From NCBI GenBank assembly GCA_004352715.1, contig SCFE01000016.1, positions 1,144,125 to 1,208,124 on the forward strand: a stretch of DNA of 64,000 nucleotides, given 5' to 3'. Shown one piece after another: positions 11,401-23,812 of this stretch. The translations under genes and the position numbers were made by a program. How positions within the stretch are numbered: position 1 is the first letter of the stretch; every line of letters starts with the position of its first letter. The notes under the pieces were generated by a model that was given only the letters and a program-made list of their open reading frames with translations, was not told the origin of the DNA and searched no databases. The DNA is from Hofstenia miamia. Lineage: Eukaryota > Xenacoelomorpha > Acoela.

Positions 11401-14400
11401 ATTTTATTTAAAAAATGAAATCAAACACTTTCCCGCCATAAAATTTTGACATTTTGGTAAAGGGAAACTTGAGAACGTGATGGGATTTCTATTTGTTATT
11501 GAGTTGGTACCCCAAAAACCGGTGCTTTTACTGCAAAAACAATTCCATTATTTTAAATTGCCCCCCATTTATTTTTTCCGCAATTGCGAATTGTTTTCTT
11601 TAACAATGTTAAATTGTAAAATACTCGTTAAACAATATCTATTTATTGTAGTTTACATAGAAATTGTCTTTTCGACACAAATGTACAGTAATATTTTCTT
11701 TTAAATTTGAGATTGTCCAAAGTTTCCCGGAGCTCAAGTTGGTAGTCTCTCTTTTCATCAAGCACCCTATTCAAAATCTGCTATAAACTTTGCAAGGCTT
11801 TGTTAGGTAATAAAGTTTACATCTCATGGAAAATTGTTTCTAAGATTGAAATATTGCTCGTTTTCGAAACTACATTGCTTTGTAAGTAGTTTAGATAGTT
11901 GGACTGGTGCTGATTGGTTACTATCACCTTGTAATGCTGGTTTGTTTATCTTTGAAGTCCAGAGGCGTTAATAATAACCTTGTTTATAATTGCTAAATGT
12001 TTCCTTCATTGAATTGTTGCTGTGTTTGCCTTTATTTCCGATTTTCCGCTTTAATAACATTTATTCAAAAGTTTAAACAAACTTTATTTTCACATTCAAT
12101 TTTGAAAACATCAGCGCAATTAAAAACGTGTATTCACTCATTCATAAAAATGGCATGTTTTTATTGTTTTCCTTTTACATGTTTTTTATTCATTACATCA
12201 CTTTTTTCACAGAAATATTTACGAACTTTCAAAATTCATGAACTTTTAAGGAATTCAATAGACATCTCCCCAACTTTAAACTTAGTTTTTTCAAGTTCTT
12301 CCCAAATTTATACTAATTCTTACAAGCATGTGTAAAGTGAGTTAAAAGATTGTTTGGTTGAAGGCATTTAAGATTTGCGAGCATTGGAAGGAACTTTAAA
12401 TTTATAGTTAGTTACTTTTCATGTGCTCTTTTTATCTGTTCTTACCGAGGCCGTTGGTTTTCCGCCACTTTCTCAGAAGCGATTCAAAGCTCGCTGTTTG
12501 GTAGCGCTGCAACATTAGATGCCGAAAACAGTCATTCAAATATTTATCTAAACGCCAAAATCTGAATTCATATGGAAATCATTTTCTTAAAATTCCAACT
12601 CAATTTGGCTCAATTTAAATGTTTACTATTTTAGAAACTTGGCTAAACAATGATATTAATCCAAATTTGTTCAATCCAGACCCTGCAATCTTTAATATTT
12701 TTGTTAAGAATGGGGATAATAGAGGTGGTGGTTATAGTACAAAAAGTTTTAAATCCAAAAGGAAAAATTAAATTTGAATCTGATCATTCTGTTTATGAAA
12801 TTTTGTGGTTCGAAATTAATCATCTACAAATTCTTCCAAAAATGAATTAATTAATGTTACCTACAATCCAAATAAAGCTTTCTTGAAGAATGTATAAAGT
12901 TTAAATGCAATGAAATTTCAGATAATCCTAGACTATTCATTAAACATATTAGGTGACTTTAACATCAGTGACCACGCACTCTGTGTTTGTATTAATACAA
13001 TTCGTGTTAAGCTTTTTAAATATAAGCCTATTTATGCTAGGTATTTCAAAAACTATTCGGTGGAAGCCATGGAAAATTTACTTAAAACTTTTCCGTTTGA
13101 TTTAAGTTTTACTCTAAATTCTGTTGTTTCATTGCCACATCGATCAATTAAGAATTGAACAAAGTTAAAACCCATAAAATCCCGCTGAGTAATTGTGAAA
13201 TTCACCGCAACCGATGATCAAACAATTAAGAACAGCATAAGCATAGAGCAGAAACTCATTGATCTCTCTACATTTAATCCGACCGAACTAAATTGGACTA
13301 ATTACAGTACGAAAGATCAAAGAAAGTAATTAAGGACTTACGGGCAATTTAATTTCTTTTAAACAAAAGTGGAAATTTTTTTTAAACCTTTTCATTGGAA
13401 AATCGAATGGTCTCAATAGGGAAACTTCAGAAATTTATATTGATAATAAACAATTTACCGATAAAAAGGACACTAAATCATTTAAGCCAGACCATGGCCG
13501 TCTTTAATTTAAAGACGGCCATGGCCAGACATTTAAGGAATTAGCTAAATTTAATTTCTCTAAGCTCAAATTGTACGTCAATGTTTCAATTAGAAACTAT
13601 TGTACAAAATTTTGACGTTAATAAAGATTCCACTCATGTACCTTACTATATTATTAAGAATTTTTTCATGTATTTGGCAATCATCTATCATTTGCAGTTA
13701 GTTAATGTATAGTTATAACACCTTTGTATAAAAATGGGGGGGGGGGAATCCCTTCGTTTTCTAAAAATTATAGGCTAATCTCATTAACGCATCGTTTTAG
13801 TAAATTCGAAAAATTATTGCACATTCAAATCAACCAATACCCTGCATTTGAGAATATCTTATCTAAACAATATGGTTCCCGCGCTAAACATAGTACAAGT
13901 GATGCAATTATTTCAATTACTGAGAAAATATCCTCAACTAAATCCTAAAATAAATCCAGCTGCTTAGCCTTTTTAGACTTAAGCAAAGCTTTTAATTCAA
14001 TAAATTGTTAAATTTTGACTATTAAACTTAAAAATTACGGATTTCAACAAAATTCTAGGTATTTGTGATTCAATCAATTAAATAACAAAACAAAGTGATC
14101 ATATCGCATATTTGATATCCACAAATATTTGAAATTTGATAAATTTCTCTTAAAAAAAGATACAAAAAATAGCTTTTGGTGTTAGACACTCATACCACCT
14201 CAGAAATTTCGGACTAGATTATTGTTCATTTTTATTTATTAATTTAATAAAAAATGTCGCTATTTATTATCAAAAACTTTTAGTTGGTCATTAAGAATAT
14301 GAAATTTTGCTCGTAAGCATGATCATGCTAGTAAATACAGACTATCAAGTACAATTCCATGCAGCATCAATTTTATTTAAGCATAAATATGGCCGAGAAT

Positions 14401-17400
14401 CAATTTATTTTCTTGATAATTACTTAAAAATAAATTTACGATCACATAAATTTATTTGGAACGATTTTGAGACTGAAATTAGAGTAGAAAAATATTACAA
14501 CAATTTAGAAACTCAATTTACACCAACGAAACACAAACGGAGACACAAACTAGCTGATCGCATTCGTAAATACACAAAAAATTATTATTGTATATTATAT
14601 ATTTAGTTTGAATTTTATTTGTATCTTTTGGCAAATGTATTGCTTTGACTCATCTGCGTTTTATTTACTCATTATAATATGGGAATACATCGAATAATCT
14701 TTATTTCAACAGACTTGATGCATAATTTTAATATGTAAAAATATTTATTCTAAATCATTTTTTAATATGATATGTTACTTCAACATAGAATTGTATTGCA
14801 CTTGTCGGAATAATATTACAAATCCTGATAAACGAACCTAAATGTTGATGGTATACTAACTTCCGTAATGTATGCTATGTTTGCATTATTTAGGATTGGT
14901 CTTCCAATTGCTATTTTATTGGCTGCGTTCCTAGGTGTCTGTTGTATATTTTGCACTTCTCGTCTCATACGTTATCATTCATTGACACAGGGCTTTGTAT
15001 CAGGCTCCGCCTCTTTTCTTGTCTTGTTCACACTTGCCCTAAAGTACAAAATTTATGGTGAGCTGCCAATCATTGCCGTGTTTTCACTTCTTGTCTTCCT
15101 TCTTTTTGTTCTTTGTGGAGTTTATGGAGCACAATTTGGAACTAAGGTTTGTTTTTTATTTACGGTTATACATAATACTTGTGTAACATTGCTATACATT
15201 TGTTTTTGGACAATATGGATTCATTATTGTGAATGCCGAAAATTTTAAACTTGTAGTTTAGCATCTGCTTTTGTAAACTTTATTTTAGGGTTAGTAGTTT
15301 AAAGTGTACATTTTGTAAACTTATTTGTGCTTCTTTTTTGCGAAAAACTAAAAATCGCAAAAAAGCTTGAAAGCCGCTATATTCGTGATTTGTTTTGAGA
15401 TTTATGTGCAAAAAATTCGTCTGAGGACAATTAAAGTGATAAGTCATCCAACCAATACAATTGCTTAAAAACAAGTGGACTTACAAGTACTGTATATTGC
15501 ATAAAAATTATTTTAAATTTTTATAACTGTTTATTATATTGAACCGAAAATTATGCATAATTTCATCAACATCTATAATTGTTCAAAGTCGTAGCCAGTT
15601 TTTAGTAAAATATTCTCTTTTTGTAGTTATGTACCTCATGTGATCGTTTTGATTTTAATCATCATATTATTTATTCCATATAAATTTTGTAAAAAAATAA
15701 AATGCATGAATGTTATTGCTCAATGTACAAAGTGCTTACACCATGATGTTTCATGTTGATAGTTGTTATTTTGCTATATACAAGATTTAATTAAGCCTTC
15801 GTGTACACTATTGTATAACAACTGACACATGAAATTTTTCAGAAGCCTTCAAAGACAATTTATTATGACAACGAACATCATATACTTTCACCTTCCACAT
15901 CCCGCTAATGTTTATAAAATTGTATGTACAAATGTATACTAGGCATGTTTATAAAAGCCTTAATCATTTATTTTCCATATGTATTCATACTATGTTTTTG
16001 GTGATTGAAGGTCCGGTGGATATAGTATATAAGGAAAGGGGTTCCGCGAGTGAAAAAGGATCACTGGTGTACTCAACAGTTACATCAATAATTTCATTAC
16101 AAAATTGAAAGAATAGTTTCTCGGTAAGACTGAATCAATTTATGTACTTTTTCAATAAATAACAATGACACTATACTTTTGACTATCTAAAAAATTGATA
16201 GCTTTTATATTATTGCATTCCATTCCAATTGAATAAAGTCACCCATAGTAGAATTATTTGTTCTTGAATTGAATCATTATGTTCATCACATATTGCGGAA
16301 GCCAGACAACACATTCCTGTACCTCAATTATTTCAAGATCAAGAAGTCTCTCACAGAAGCCATCCTTTACTAGTCGTGTGTCATTTTAGTAATGCCACAT
16401 CATTGCTTAGAAACAAAGTTCCACAAGGTCATTATACTAGTCCGACATGTACTTCTATCAAAATAGCCTTCATAATAATGCATATTGTCCTTATTTATTT
16501 AATGCAATAGGATAAGTACATCCTATCAAAGATAATAATTTATAAACAAGTTCGGCCCAACTTGCTCCCCTGAAAAAATACAGCTATGAGGTGTACCTTA
16601 GCTACTAATCAGTTATTATTACCTTTATGTGAAATATCAATTGCAATTCCTATACAAATACATTTAATTAAACATAACGCACACAATTTACATCATCAGC
16701 AAATAAGTATTTCTTTGCAATGTTTGAATAGATGATATCTTTATTCTTCTGCTGATATTCTAACTATAACTTCGATACCGGCGACAGAAACAATGATAAT
16801 TTTTACAAAATGTAGTTCATAATTAGATGGATTAATAAAATGTCATATCTGAAGCTACAGTATTAGCATGCGCTCTTTGCTGGCTTTAATCTGACAAGAC
16901 TGTGTCAACGTAAACTCTCAGACAAAATCATTATCGTAGAGTGAATCCCTATTTTCTGCATATATAAATGTATATATCATCTTCATGATATATTCATTCT
17001 ACTAAAGCGTAGGAACTTATAGCTTGCTATTTAACATTCAGTTTTACTGAAATTTCAAACAGCGGAAATTTGAAAATTCGTTTGGTATTTATCAAAGTTT
17101 AGGACATTACGTAGTAGGTTGGTAATCGAAAATATGGTCTCTTGGTAACTGGCTGACAAGGGAATAAATTCATTTTTTATGTGATTGGTATATGTATTTC
17201 TCATCTCATACACTATAGATTTTATAGATTTGTAAAAATGATTAAATTTTCAGATGTATATTTTTTGCTCAAGAAATAATATTGCAAATGCCGCTAGGTT
17301 TCGTACAGGATGGGACAAAAAATGATAATAAAGATTGATATGTATAATGTTATTAACCTTTTAGCCGCCAATGTTCTCTAATTGTTTTCGACTTCTGAAT

Positions 17401-19427
17401 ATGACTTGATTTTATCATCAATTTATATTACACAATTTGATATTTACAAAAAATAAGCAATTATAACTTTTTATAATTATTATTGCATCTTTTAAATTGT
17501 TTTTTAAATCTAACATCTAATTCCAAATTTCTGCATTAGTATTAAATATCATGGGAATAATAACGAACTTTGGCGGCATTAGATGTATAAAAATAATTTT
17601 TTTATCATAAAGACACATTATGTATATTATTTTCATTTATTTATAATGTTGCCAACAATGTTTTATGGAAATATTATTTAACATTCACACTATTTTCCTC
17701 TTGCTATAATCCAAACAGAACTGAACAGTGCCTTTCTATTGAAGACAATCTTTTAAGGAAGCATCCTAGAGAGACCTTTGATTTTAATTTTAAAAAGTTA
17801 TTTTCTTAGCAAAGTATGACGATAGTATTTTTAGTGTTACAAATTGCTTTAGTTTTGAACCAAAATCAAACATAAAACGAGTGGGTATTTAAATGCAACA
17901 ATTTAATCTTATATAAGCTTATTGTGGTAAAAAAAGGTGTAGTTGATCTCTTCGAATTTATCAATTTAAAATTCAGGTCAAAACTTTGTAAGCAATGTGA
18001 TGGTAGGTCCAGTTACTACCTGGGTTTCACTGTTCATTGTAGTCAATGATGAATGAATTTCCGACTTTATAAAAAAACTTCTGAATTGAATGACTTAACT
18101 GTTCAACAATACTTCAACTTTGTGCTTGGGAAGCATAAATTTTTAAAAAAATATATCTTATCTTTGTATTTAAATAATAAATTATAAATTTGTTGCTGCA
18201 ATTCTAAAATTATTCATTATTTGAAGAATGCAATAATGTTGTTGCTAAAACCTTCAACGTTCCCTCTTTGTTCCGATACAACTAAAATTTATAGGAAATT
18301 AAAAATTTCATTTTTTCAATATTAAATATTACTAGAGTACGTGTTTACAATATTCCAACTGTAAAAACCTTGAAAACATAAACATAAATATGGGTGGCAG
18401 CTAAAAGGTTAAGGAAAGTATTTTTAAGAAATAAAACAATAACAGAAAGTCGAAGCATGGAAGAGTTCGATTCAGTTGATTCTGAAAAGTTCTAAAGGCA
18501 ATTTGATTTGTCATAGCTGTTATGGCAAAATTCGATTCGAATGCTGATACAGTGAGCGCTTCCTGTAACTACAAATATTTATTGGTGGCTTATGACACAG
18601 GCTGTGACTTTCAAAATTGACTAATCGCTTTTGCACATTGAATCAAGATTTTACAAGTAAGGAGCCATTTTTAGATTAAATGACCTATAGAACATGGGCT
18701 TTTCACTAATGCAATCAGTCTTGTGCGTATTATAAGCCAGATTGGAGCCTTCCTGAAGAGCCAAAGGTACCCCGACCAAATACTGTAAAGCATCTTTTTC
18801 CCGGAAAATGAGTTTATCTCTGGTACAAATTCCATTTCAAGCTTGGTTTATGACCATTTTCAATAACACCGTGAAAAAAGTATTTTTTTTCTATGCTGAG
18901 CACCACCCTAACTCTCCACGGCAAGCGTTTGTTGTCATTGGAGAGCAGTTGAGAGTTGTTAAGGTTTGAGATTGAATTGTACTTTCGACATTTGCTGTAC
19001 ACAACTATCGATAATTCTGGTTTTCCGTACCATTCTTGATGACATTGCAGTTATTGGGAATGTTGACAATGCATTTTTCCCATTCTTCTACCCCGACTAT
19101 CAGGCCAAGTTGCTTGAATCATCTCACTGGTAGCCAAAAAAGACCAGGGTCACATTAACATTTCTCAATACAAAACATCTCTACTATTGCACTGTGTTTG
19201 TTTGACATTCTAAAGGTACTCTGTTATTCGAATCTCGGTTATTTGAACGCTTGTTCAACCGAACACGCATATTGAAGTAGACTACTTTTCTCGACCAACT
19301 AAATCACAGCTTTCTAAACTACATCTTGTCTCTCCCCAAACGGATTTCACATTGTTAAACCACAAAACATTATATATGTCATCAAATACTACAGAGTCTA
19401 AACGCAGAGTGTGATTCGTGATAAATG

Positions 19428-19486
<59 letters not shown>

Positions 19487-19875
19487 ACATGCTATGCATG
19501 CTATAATGTTAAAATGTTTATATCTGTTAAATTATGTAGTGTGTATTACTGAGTTGTTCCTATTAGGTTGCAATTTGGTCCACCAGTGTTGTGGGTGGAT
19601 TTTGTCTTACAATGGGTGTTCAGATCATAAGAAGATTATCTTCTGATTTACCCGTTCTCTCACTTAGCCTTTTTGTGGTTTGGGCATGTCTATCACTCGC
19701 CGGAGGTCTACTTCAACGTACCTTAGTTGCCTTCTGCGATACATCTGATGCCAAAGATGATGACTGCTGCTTCAACTGTTATCTCACTCTCACTTCATTG
19801 ACTTTGCCCTCATGGTTCATTATTCGTTCAGAGTCATCATCCAGCAACAATTGCAAGATCGTCTCCTCTGTTTAA
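8279..19875 (+). CDS. TM7SF3/TMEM198-type multi-pass membrane protein, three 3' exons
   Basis: Three exons join into one reading frame: 8279-8480, 14894-15146 and 19567-19875. The splice sites are ATG|GTGAGT to TTTAG|GA and AAG|GTTTGT to TTAG|GT; both junctions keep the frame (first in phase 2, second in phase 0). The joined C-terminal part has seven hydrophobic segments: two in the first exon, three in the second, two in the third. It then has a polar Cys- and Ser-containing tail ending CKIVSSV. This number and order, with GYRF after the first helix, fits the DUF4203 domain shared by TM7SF3 and TMEM198. In humans TM7SF3 is a plasma-membrane/nuclear-envelope protein linked to cell survival; that function is family knowledge only. 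The first exon begins in phase 1, so upstream exons are missing from my annotation. Confidence 0.72.
9163..10235 (+). pseudogene. R2-like non-LTR fragment (endonuclease end), split by a MITE
   Basis: Plus-strand remnant of the same kind of element as at 4.2 kb, inside the first TM7SF3-like intron. Readable blocks: VIHWSLGRQHGLEA near 9172, then ARLPDIIVLDERKEWGTVID and AVPK near 9315-9390, and PVVVKTLGAVNK near 9490. These match the RLE endonuclease domain (PD...D...K). The match continues across the MITE: KWGRTV before it and QTTALVEL after it align with the C-terminus of the 4.2-kb copy. Several frameshifts and stops make it an old dead copy. Confidence 0.65.
9582..10195. mobile_element. 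MITE of 614 bp with TA target duplication
   Basis: The terminal inverted repeats begin CTCTTAG(A/G)TT(T/C)CTAATAAA and are flanked on both sides by TA (9580-9581 and 10196-10197). Both ends also carry inner copies of a TTATTAATTTT motif with CCCCC runs. The host sequence is an R2-like endonuclease frame that reads through once the element and one TA are removed, which fixes the boundaries. TA duplication points to Tc1/mariner/IS630-type mobilisation. The interior has no transposase; a 70-codon plus-strand ORF at 9697-9909 has no known motif. Confidence 0.75.
10236..12614. other. Intronic AT-rich stretch
   Basis: Part of the first TM7SF3-like intron. I found no coding motif or repeat boundary. 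The short ORFs at 10421, 10721, 11477 and 11997 have no recognisable domain and look like chance. Confidence 0.5.
12615..14606 (+). pseudogene. CR1/jockey-type LINE, decayed (endonuclease and reverse transcriptase)
   Basis: Non-LTR retrotransposon with an apurinic-type endonuclease. Around 12634-12750 the plus strand reads ETWLNNDINPNLF then GDNRGGGYST, matching the ETWL and RGGG motifs of such endonucleases. Near 12950 LGDFN matches the GDFN motif. The RT begins near 13724 with NYRLISLTHRFSKFEKLL, then HSTSDAIISI, and a broken FLDLSKAFNS at about 13970, which holds the first catalytic Asp. The later RT boxes are not clear. A 99-codon ORF at 14307-14606 may be its C-terminus but I do not recognise it. 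It lies inside the first TM7SF3-like intron in the gene's orientation. Confidence 0.62.
13492..13524. repeat. 33-nt near-perfect palindrome in the LINE
   Basis: Two 16-base arms (CCATGGCCGTCTTTAA and its exact complement) flank one central T. Just outside, CATTTAAGCCAGA and CCAGACATTTAAGG are related in direct orientation. It is GC-richer and far better preserved than the surrounding decayed LINE. Confidence 0.85.
14894..15146 (+). CDS. TM7SF3-like gene, exon with helices 3-5
   Basis: The acceptor TTTGCATTATTTAG ends at 14893 and the donor is GTTTGT at 15147. The peptide runs IGLPIAILLAAFLGVCC, a polar loop, a second helix, ELPIIAV, and a third helix ending GVYGAQFGTK. It ends in phase 0, which fits both the exon at 19567 and the alternative end at 15843. 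Confidence 0.68.
15843..15908 (+). CDS. Possible alternative last exon of the TM7SF3-like gene
   Basis: A good acceptor (GAAATTTTTCAG) ends at 15842. In the phase left by the exon at 14894-15146 (phase 0) the sequence reads KPSKTIYYDNEHHILSPSTS then R and a TAA stop at 15906-15908. An AATAAA lies at 16154-16159, as expected for a short 3' UTR. Use of this exon would give a protein lacking the last two helices. No transcript evidence is available here, and a chance 22-codon frame cannot be excluded. Confidence 0.35.
   Translation, partial: KPSKTIYYDNEHHILSPSTSR
16154..16159 (+). promoter_or_regulatory. Possible polyadenylation signal for the alternative last exon
   Basis: AATAAA about 250 bases after the alternative stop codon. 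Such hexamers are frequent in AT-rich DNA, so this is supportive only. Confidence 0.25.
16160..19428. other. Second TM7SF3-like intron, no features recognised
   Basis: AT-rich, with only short meaningless ORFs on both strands. The stretch at 16005-16085 is less AT-rich and open on the plus strand (GPVDIVYKERGSASEKGSL just upstream at 16010-16066) but has no good donor site. Confidence 0.45.
19429..19486. repeat. (TA)n-(GA)n microsatellite
   Basis: About 23 TA units followed by six GA units, ending 80 bases before the acceptor of the last TM7SF3-like exon. Confidence 0.95.
19567..19875 (+). CDS. TM7SF3-like gene, last exon with helices 6-7
   Basis: The acceptor GTTGTTCCTATTAG ends at 19566 and the TAA stop is at 19873-19875. 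It encodes VAIWSTSVVGGFCLTMGVQI, a basic loop IRRLSSD, a second helix with VVWACLSLAGG, then a tail with DDDCC and a serine run. Its base composition is clearly richer in G+C than the flanks, as for a real exon. Confidence 0.7.
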   Translation, partial: VAIWSTSVVGGFCLTMGVQIIRRLSSDLPVLSLSLFVVWACLSLAGGLLQRTLVAFCDTSDAKDDDCCFNCYLTLTSLTLPSWFIIRSESSSSNNCKIVSSV

Positions 19876-21625
19876 ACTCACTCTGTCCTTTGTAAAAAAA
19901 AAGTTTTGCATAATAGATCATTTACACATTTGTTACAACTTTTCTCAAGATTTTGTTTTATACTGGTCTATTTTTTATACATCATGTTATTCTATGTGCA
20001 AATTATTATCCGTTTAATAGCTGTTAATGACATTCATGAGAAATCAATGAAACATGCTACGTTAACGTATACGTGACTAAGTTTCAATTTTGATGAATTT
20101 GATTTTCGTTGTGCTTTTTCGAAGCGTAACTTATATTCCTAAGATTTTAAAATGTTTTTTAATTTAGGATTTCGTTTATTTTGACTTCGTCTTATTGCTA
20201 TGCAGCATTTTTTCATACCGCTGAGTAGTTTACCTCAAACTAACCAACACATAAATGACAAATTTAAAATTTATTGCATTTACTTCATTTAGGATTTCCA
20301 GCGTTATATACAGATGAATTTTTAATGAAGAAGTCTTTAGTCACTTCTTAAATATTAGATGAATTTGGAAGATTAAGACATTTAAAAAATCTTAAAAATT
20401 ACTAGTTTTTTTAGTTTTTTTGCATACATTACCACCTTGAGTGAAAACAAGTATTGGCTCTTATTTTGCAAACTGTTCATCACTGTACTAGGAAAAATGA
20501 TTAAAAAATTATAAAAGAGTTTACTGTCAAAAGCTAATAAATAGACTAACTAAAGGGAGCTATCCCAATAGAAATTAGCAAATCGGACCAGAAGTCATCA
20601 TTGCAGTGAAATTGGGAAAATTGTTGTTTGCATTCAGGAGGACAGCACTTGATAAATGTTCTATTTAAAAAGTAATGGAATAAAACTAGCATTTTCAGGA
20701 TTTTCATAATAATTTGTTCTTTAAAATCCATGCAAAAACTAGGGAGTTATTATTAGTTTTTTTGGGTCTCATCATTAACAATCTTCCTTTGCAACATTTG
20801 TTTTTAACTAAAGTTTTTAAGGTAACCTTCAGTTGTAGATTTTCTTTATAATGTTGCATATCTTACTTTACCCTTTCAAATTGATATTAATTTACATTCA
20901 AAATTTTGATCAACACTATACAATTAAAAATTTAAAATTTTGAATTTTAATCCAATACCTCATCGAACTTATGGGTAGTTTTATGAATTAACTTTTATTT
21001 ACTGTAAAATATAAAAAAATGTGGATCATTGCGTTATATGTTAATTATTATTATTTTTATTTACATTTCATTAGCAACAGCTTTCTAATTAATCATTAAT
21101 TTATAAAATACTACACCCTTATTTATAATAACCGGAACACTGAATTTGCAAATCAATGACAAATGCTTGATTTCATATATTCTAAACGCCTGCGGTTATA
21201 TGACTTCATTTATTAAATGTACTTCGTTTAAAAATGTATTAACCAAATGTGGGTGGCAAGGAAACACTTCTTGCAATAAAAAAAAGGCTATGAAAATGAG
21301 TGCAGCATCTTTCATTGAGAGAAATTTTAACAAGTTATTTTGCCACTAATTTCACTTCACAGCATTGTAAGCACGTATAAAAAGAAGGCCGAATTTATGT
21401 CCGAGAAAAGCAAGGAAGGCGTTCGAAATCTAAAGATAAATTGTAAGAGTATTAGTATTATTATGTTTATTATAGGCTGAAATTGAAAATGTATTTAATG
21501 TATTTAATACCAGAAATGGTTTTTAAGTAATTCTGTCGTTTTAGTCTTAATGTCGTCATCAGGTTGGAATTTTTACTTTAAGTAAGGAATCTCAAGGGAC
21601 TTTGTAAAAAACTAATTTTGATTCA
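19876..21625. other. Gene-free stretch after the TM7SF3-like gene
   Basis: AT-rich; I see no motif-bearing ORF, repeat boundary or RNA gene. It probably begins with the 3' UTR of the TM7SF3-like gene. Confidence 0.45.
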
Positions 21626-21630
21626 TTTAA

Positions 21631-21789
21631 GCGGATGTTACACGATGGGCTTTGTCCAGTATTCACTGTTTGTTGGCTATTAAATTTTATGCGCCGGTAA
21701 ATAATCGTTTGCTTGCAAATTATTTTTAATCACAACCAATTATCTCAGGAATTCCGCGCAGAATCGTGTGTTTCGGGCCTAACATCCGC
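21631..21789. mobile_element. 159-bp MITE
   Basis: Perfect terminal inverted repeats GCGGATGTTA, with further inverted matching inside (a CACACGAT block near both ends). Both sides are flanked by TTTAA (21626-21630 and 21790-21794). If the target is TTAA this is a piggyBac-type MITE with one extra base at the right end. No coding capacity. Confidence 0.65.
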
Positions 21790-22239
21790 TTTAAGTTCCA
21801 TACTTTGTTTTAAATTTGCATCGCCATGTTTTAATAAGTTTGAAATCGCATTTAATATTTAAATAGCATAAAAATTATTTCAAATTACCTAAACTAAATG
21901 TTTGTGAAATTCGGATCGTTGTGCCAAGGTAATTTTAGACTGCCTAAGTTTAATCTATAGTAGAATGCCAATTTTATTAACTCTATTTTATAAATAGTCA
22001 CATACAGATTAGAGCGTTAGGATTGCTGCTCCAAACATTCACGTGTTGTGCTTATGCACTCAAACCCTCTGCATGACTTATCTTAGACTTTATTTCAAGT
22101 TCTTCAATAATGACCTCCTCACTCAAAAATAATTCCCACACCAGTGATTCTTGTATACATACATTTTTTTTAATGTCTGGATGTCACTTTGGTCCATAGG
22201 TTATGATCAATGATGTTACATTCGGAGGCAAAAAATAAA

Positions 22240-23130
22240 CGGAACATTTCGAAAGATTCAACAAATTTTTTGGAAAACAGGCTTTAGGCAAGATTCAGAT
22301 AAAGGAGTGATGTAATCGCTTCAAGGATGACCCAATGTTAACAGATAGTGAGCCACGTAAGGCGGCTGTGATGGAAGATCGTCGTTTAACAGTAAGAGAA
22401 ATTTTCGATAACGTTGGAGAATAGGTTCAGTGCATGCGCCATCTCAACTGAACATTTGTGCATGCCTAGTGTCAAATAAATTGCTCAGGACATGTTGGAT
22501 TATGCAAACTATGATCCAGAGTTTATGAATACAAACATCACTGGTGATGAAACCTGGGTTTACGGTTAAGACCCCGAAATCAAGTTTCAATCCTCGCAAT
22601 GGAAGCATTTGGAATCTCCATGGCCCAAAGAAGCAAGACAGGTTTGCAACAATGTGAAAGTGATGATGTTGACATGTTTTTTATTGTTAGGGAATTGATC
22701 ATCACGAATACGCTTCGGAAGAACAATAAAGAGTAATACTTGTTAGTTTTGAGACGTCTTCGCATTGCTGTGTAGAGAAAGCAGCCAGACCTGGACAAAA
22801 AAATTTTTCAGGTTAACCATAACAATGCTTCTCCGCATTCTGCCTATGTGATCCAAACTTTTTAAGCCAAAAACAGCATACCCGCAATTCGACAGATCCT
22901 TTACTCTTCCGACATGGCGCCGTTTGACTTCTGACTTCCCTCGGTTAAAATTTACTCTAAGATCTCGATTTCAGTCAAGAGAAGACATCATGATGAAAAC
23001 TACGGTGGAGCTGAAGAACATTCCGGAGGGGGGGATTCAATAGGTGTTTTCAGAAGCGACAGAAGCGCTGGGAAAAATGTGTGGTTTTCCAAGTGGATTA
23101 TTTTGATTTTCGAAACCACTAATTTAAGAC
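22240..23130 (+). pseudogene. mariner transposase pseudogene
   Basis: A decayed mariner-family transposase reads across several frames on the plus strand. Blocks are DSEPRKAAVMEDRRLTVREI near 22345, NTNITGDETWVYG with the first catalytic Asp near 22530, then SQWKHLESPWPKEARQVCNN and VKVMMLT. Next comes NHNNASPHSAYVIQTF near 22820, where the expected second Asp has become Asn. SSDMAPFDF near 22910 corresponds to the third acidic site of DD34D elements. Stops and frameshifts are many, so it is dead. Confidence 0.75.
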
Positions 23131-23180
23131 AGAAGGTTGCTTTTTGAGCAGATCTCGTACAAGTCATGTACAAAGACTGA

Positions 23181-23325
23181 GGAAGCAAAAGCAGCCCAAG
23201 AGAGTGAAGATGACATTATTGAAGAAATTGAAATAAAGCATTTCAAAATAAGCCATGAAAGAGTTTCAGAGTATAAGAGGAGCATTTGACTGGTTGGAGC
23301 AGCAACCCTAGGTATTGCTTACAAT
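23181..23325 (+). pseudogene. Tigger/pogo-type transposase C-terminal remnant
   Basis: The plus strand reads SEDDIIEEIEIKHFKISHE and, one frame over, FQSIRGAFDWLEQQP. The pattern of an acidic stretch, then a SH-E motif, a helix, and WLEQQP matches the C-terminal tail of Tigger/jerky-like transposases. It is short and frameshifted. Confidence 0.42.
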
Positions 23326-23812
23326 AGTGGTGTTCTTAAGTAATTAAAGGTATTTGTTGCTTCAAAAAAACTGGCAACATATAAGCAGACTACAATAATT
23401 CAGTAAATTTTATAAAGTATTTACTCTGTAAAATTGTTTCATTCGGTTTTATAAACATTTCAATTTATGAATAAAGTATTCATAATATAGGGAGTATGTA
23501 AGCCGAAATGCCTTTCTCCAGCCAAATAAACCTAAATTGGAATATTTACTTAATGATTTGCTAAAGTTATTACATTTTACTATTAACAATTAATTATTCA
23601 CGAATACGAAATCAATGAAAACATCATGTATAATATGCCGAAAATTGACATTGGTATTGGTAATATCTCAATTACACTACCTCATTTAATGTCTTCTAAG
23701 GTTAAGTAAGTTTTATTTTCCACAAATTATTTCACATGTTTATCATATTTTAAAAACCCATATTGTTACCTGGTGTTCTAATTGGAGGATTATGTAATTA
23801 TTCATTGTGTAG

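Noticed and set aside
16005-16100. Open, less AT-rich stretch in the second TM7SF3-like intron
   Set aside because: No convincing donor and no similarity to the gene; the phase 0-0 junction of the flanking exons works without it.
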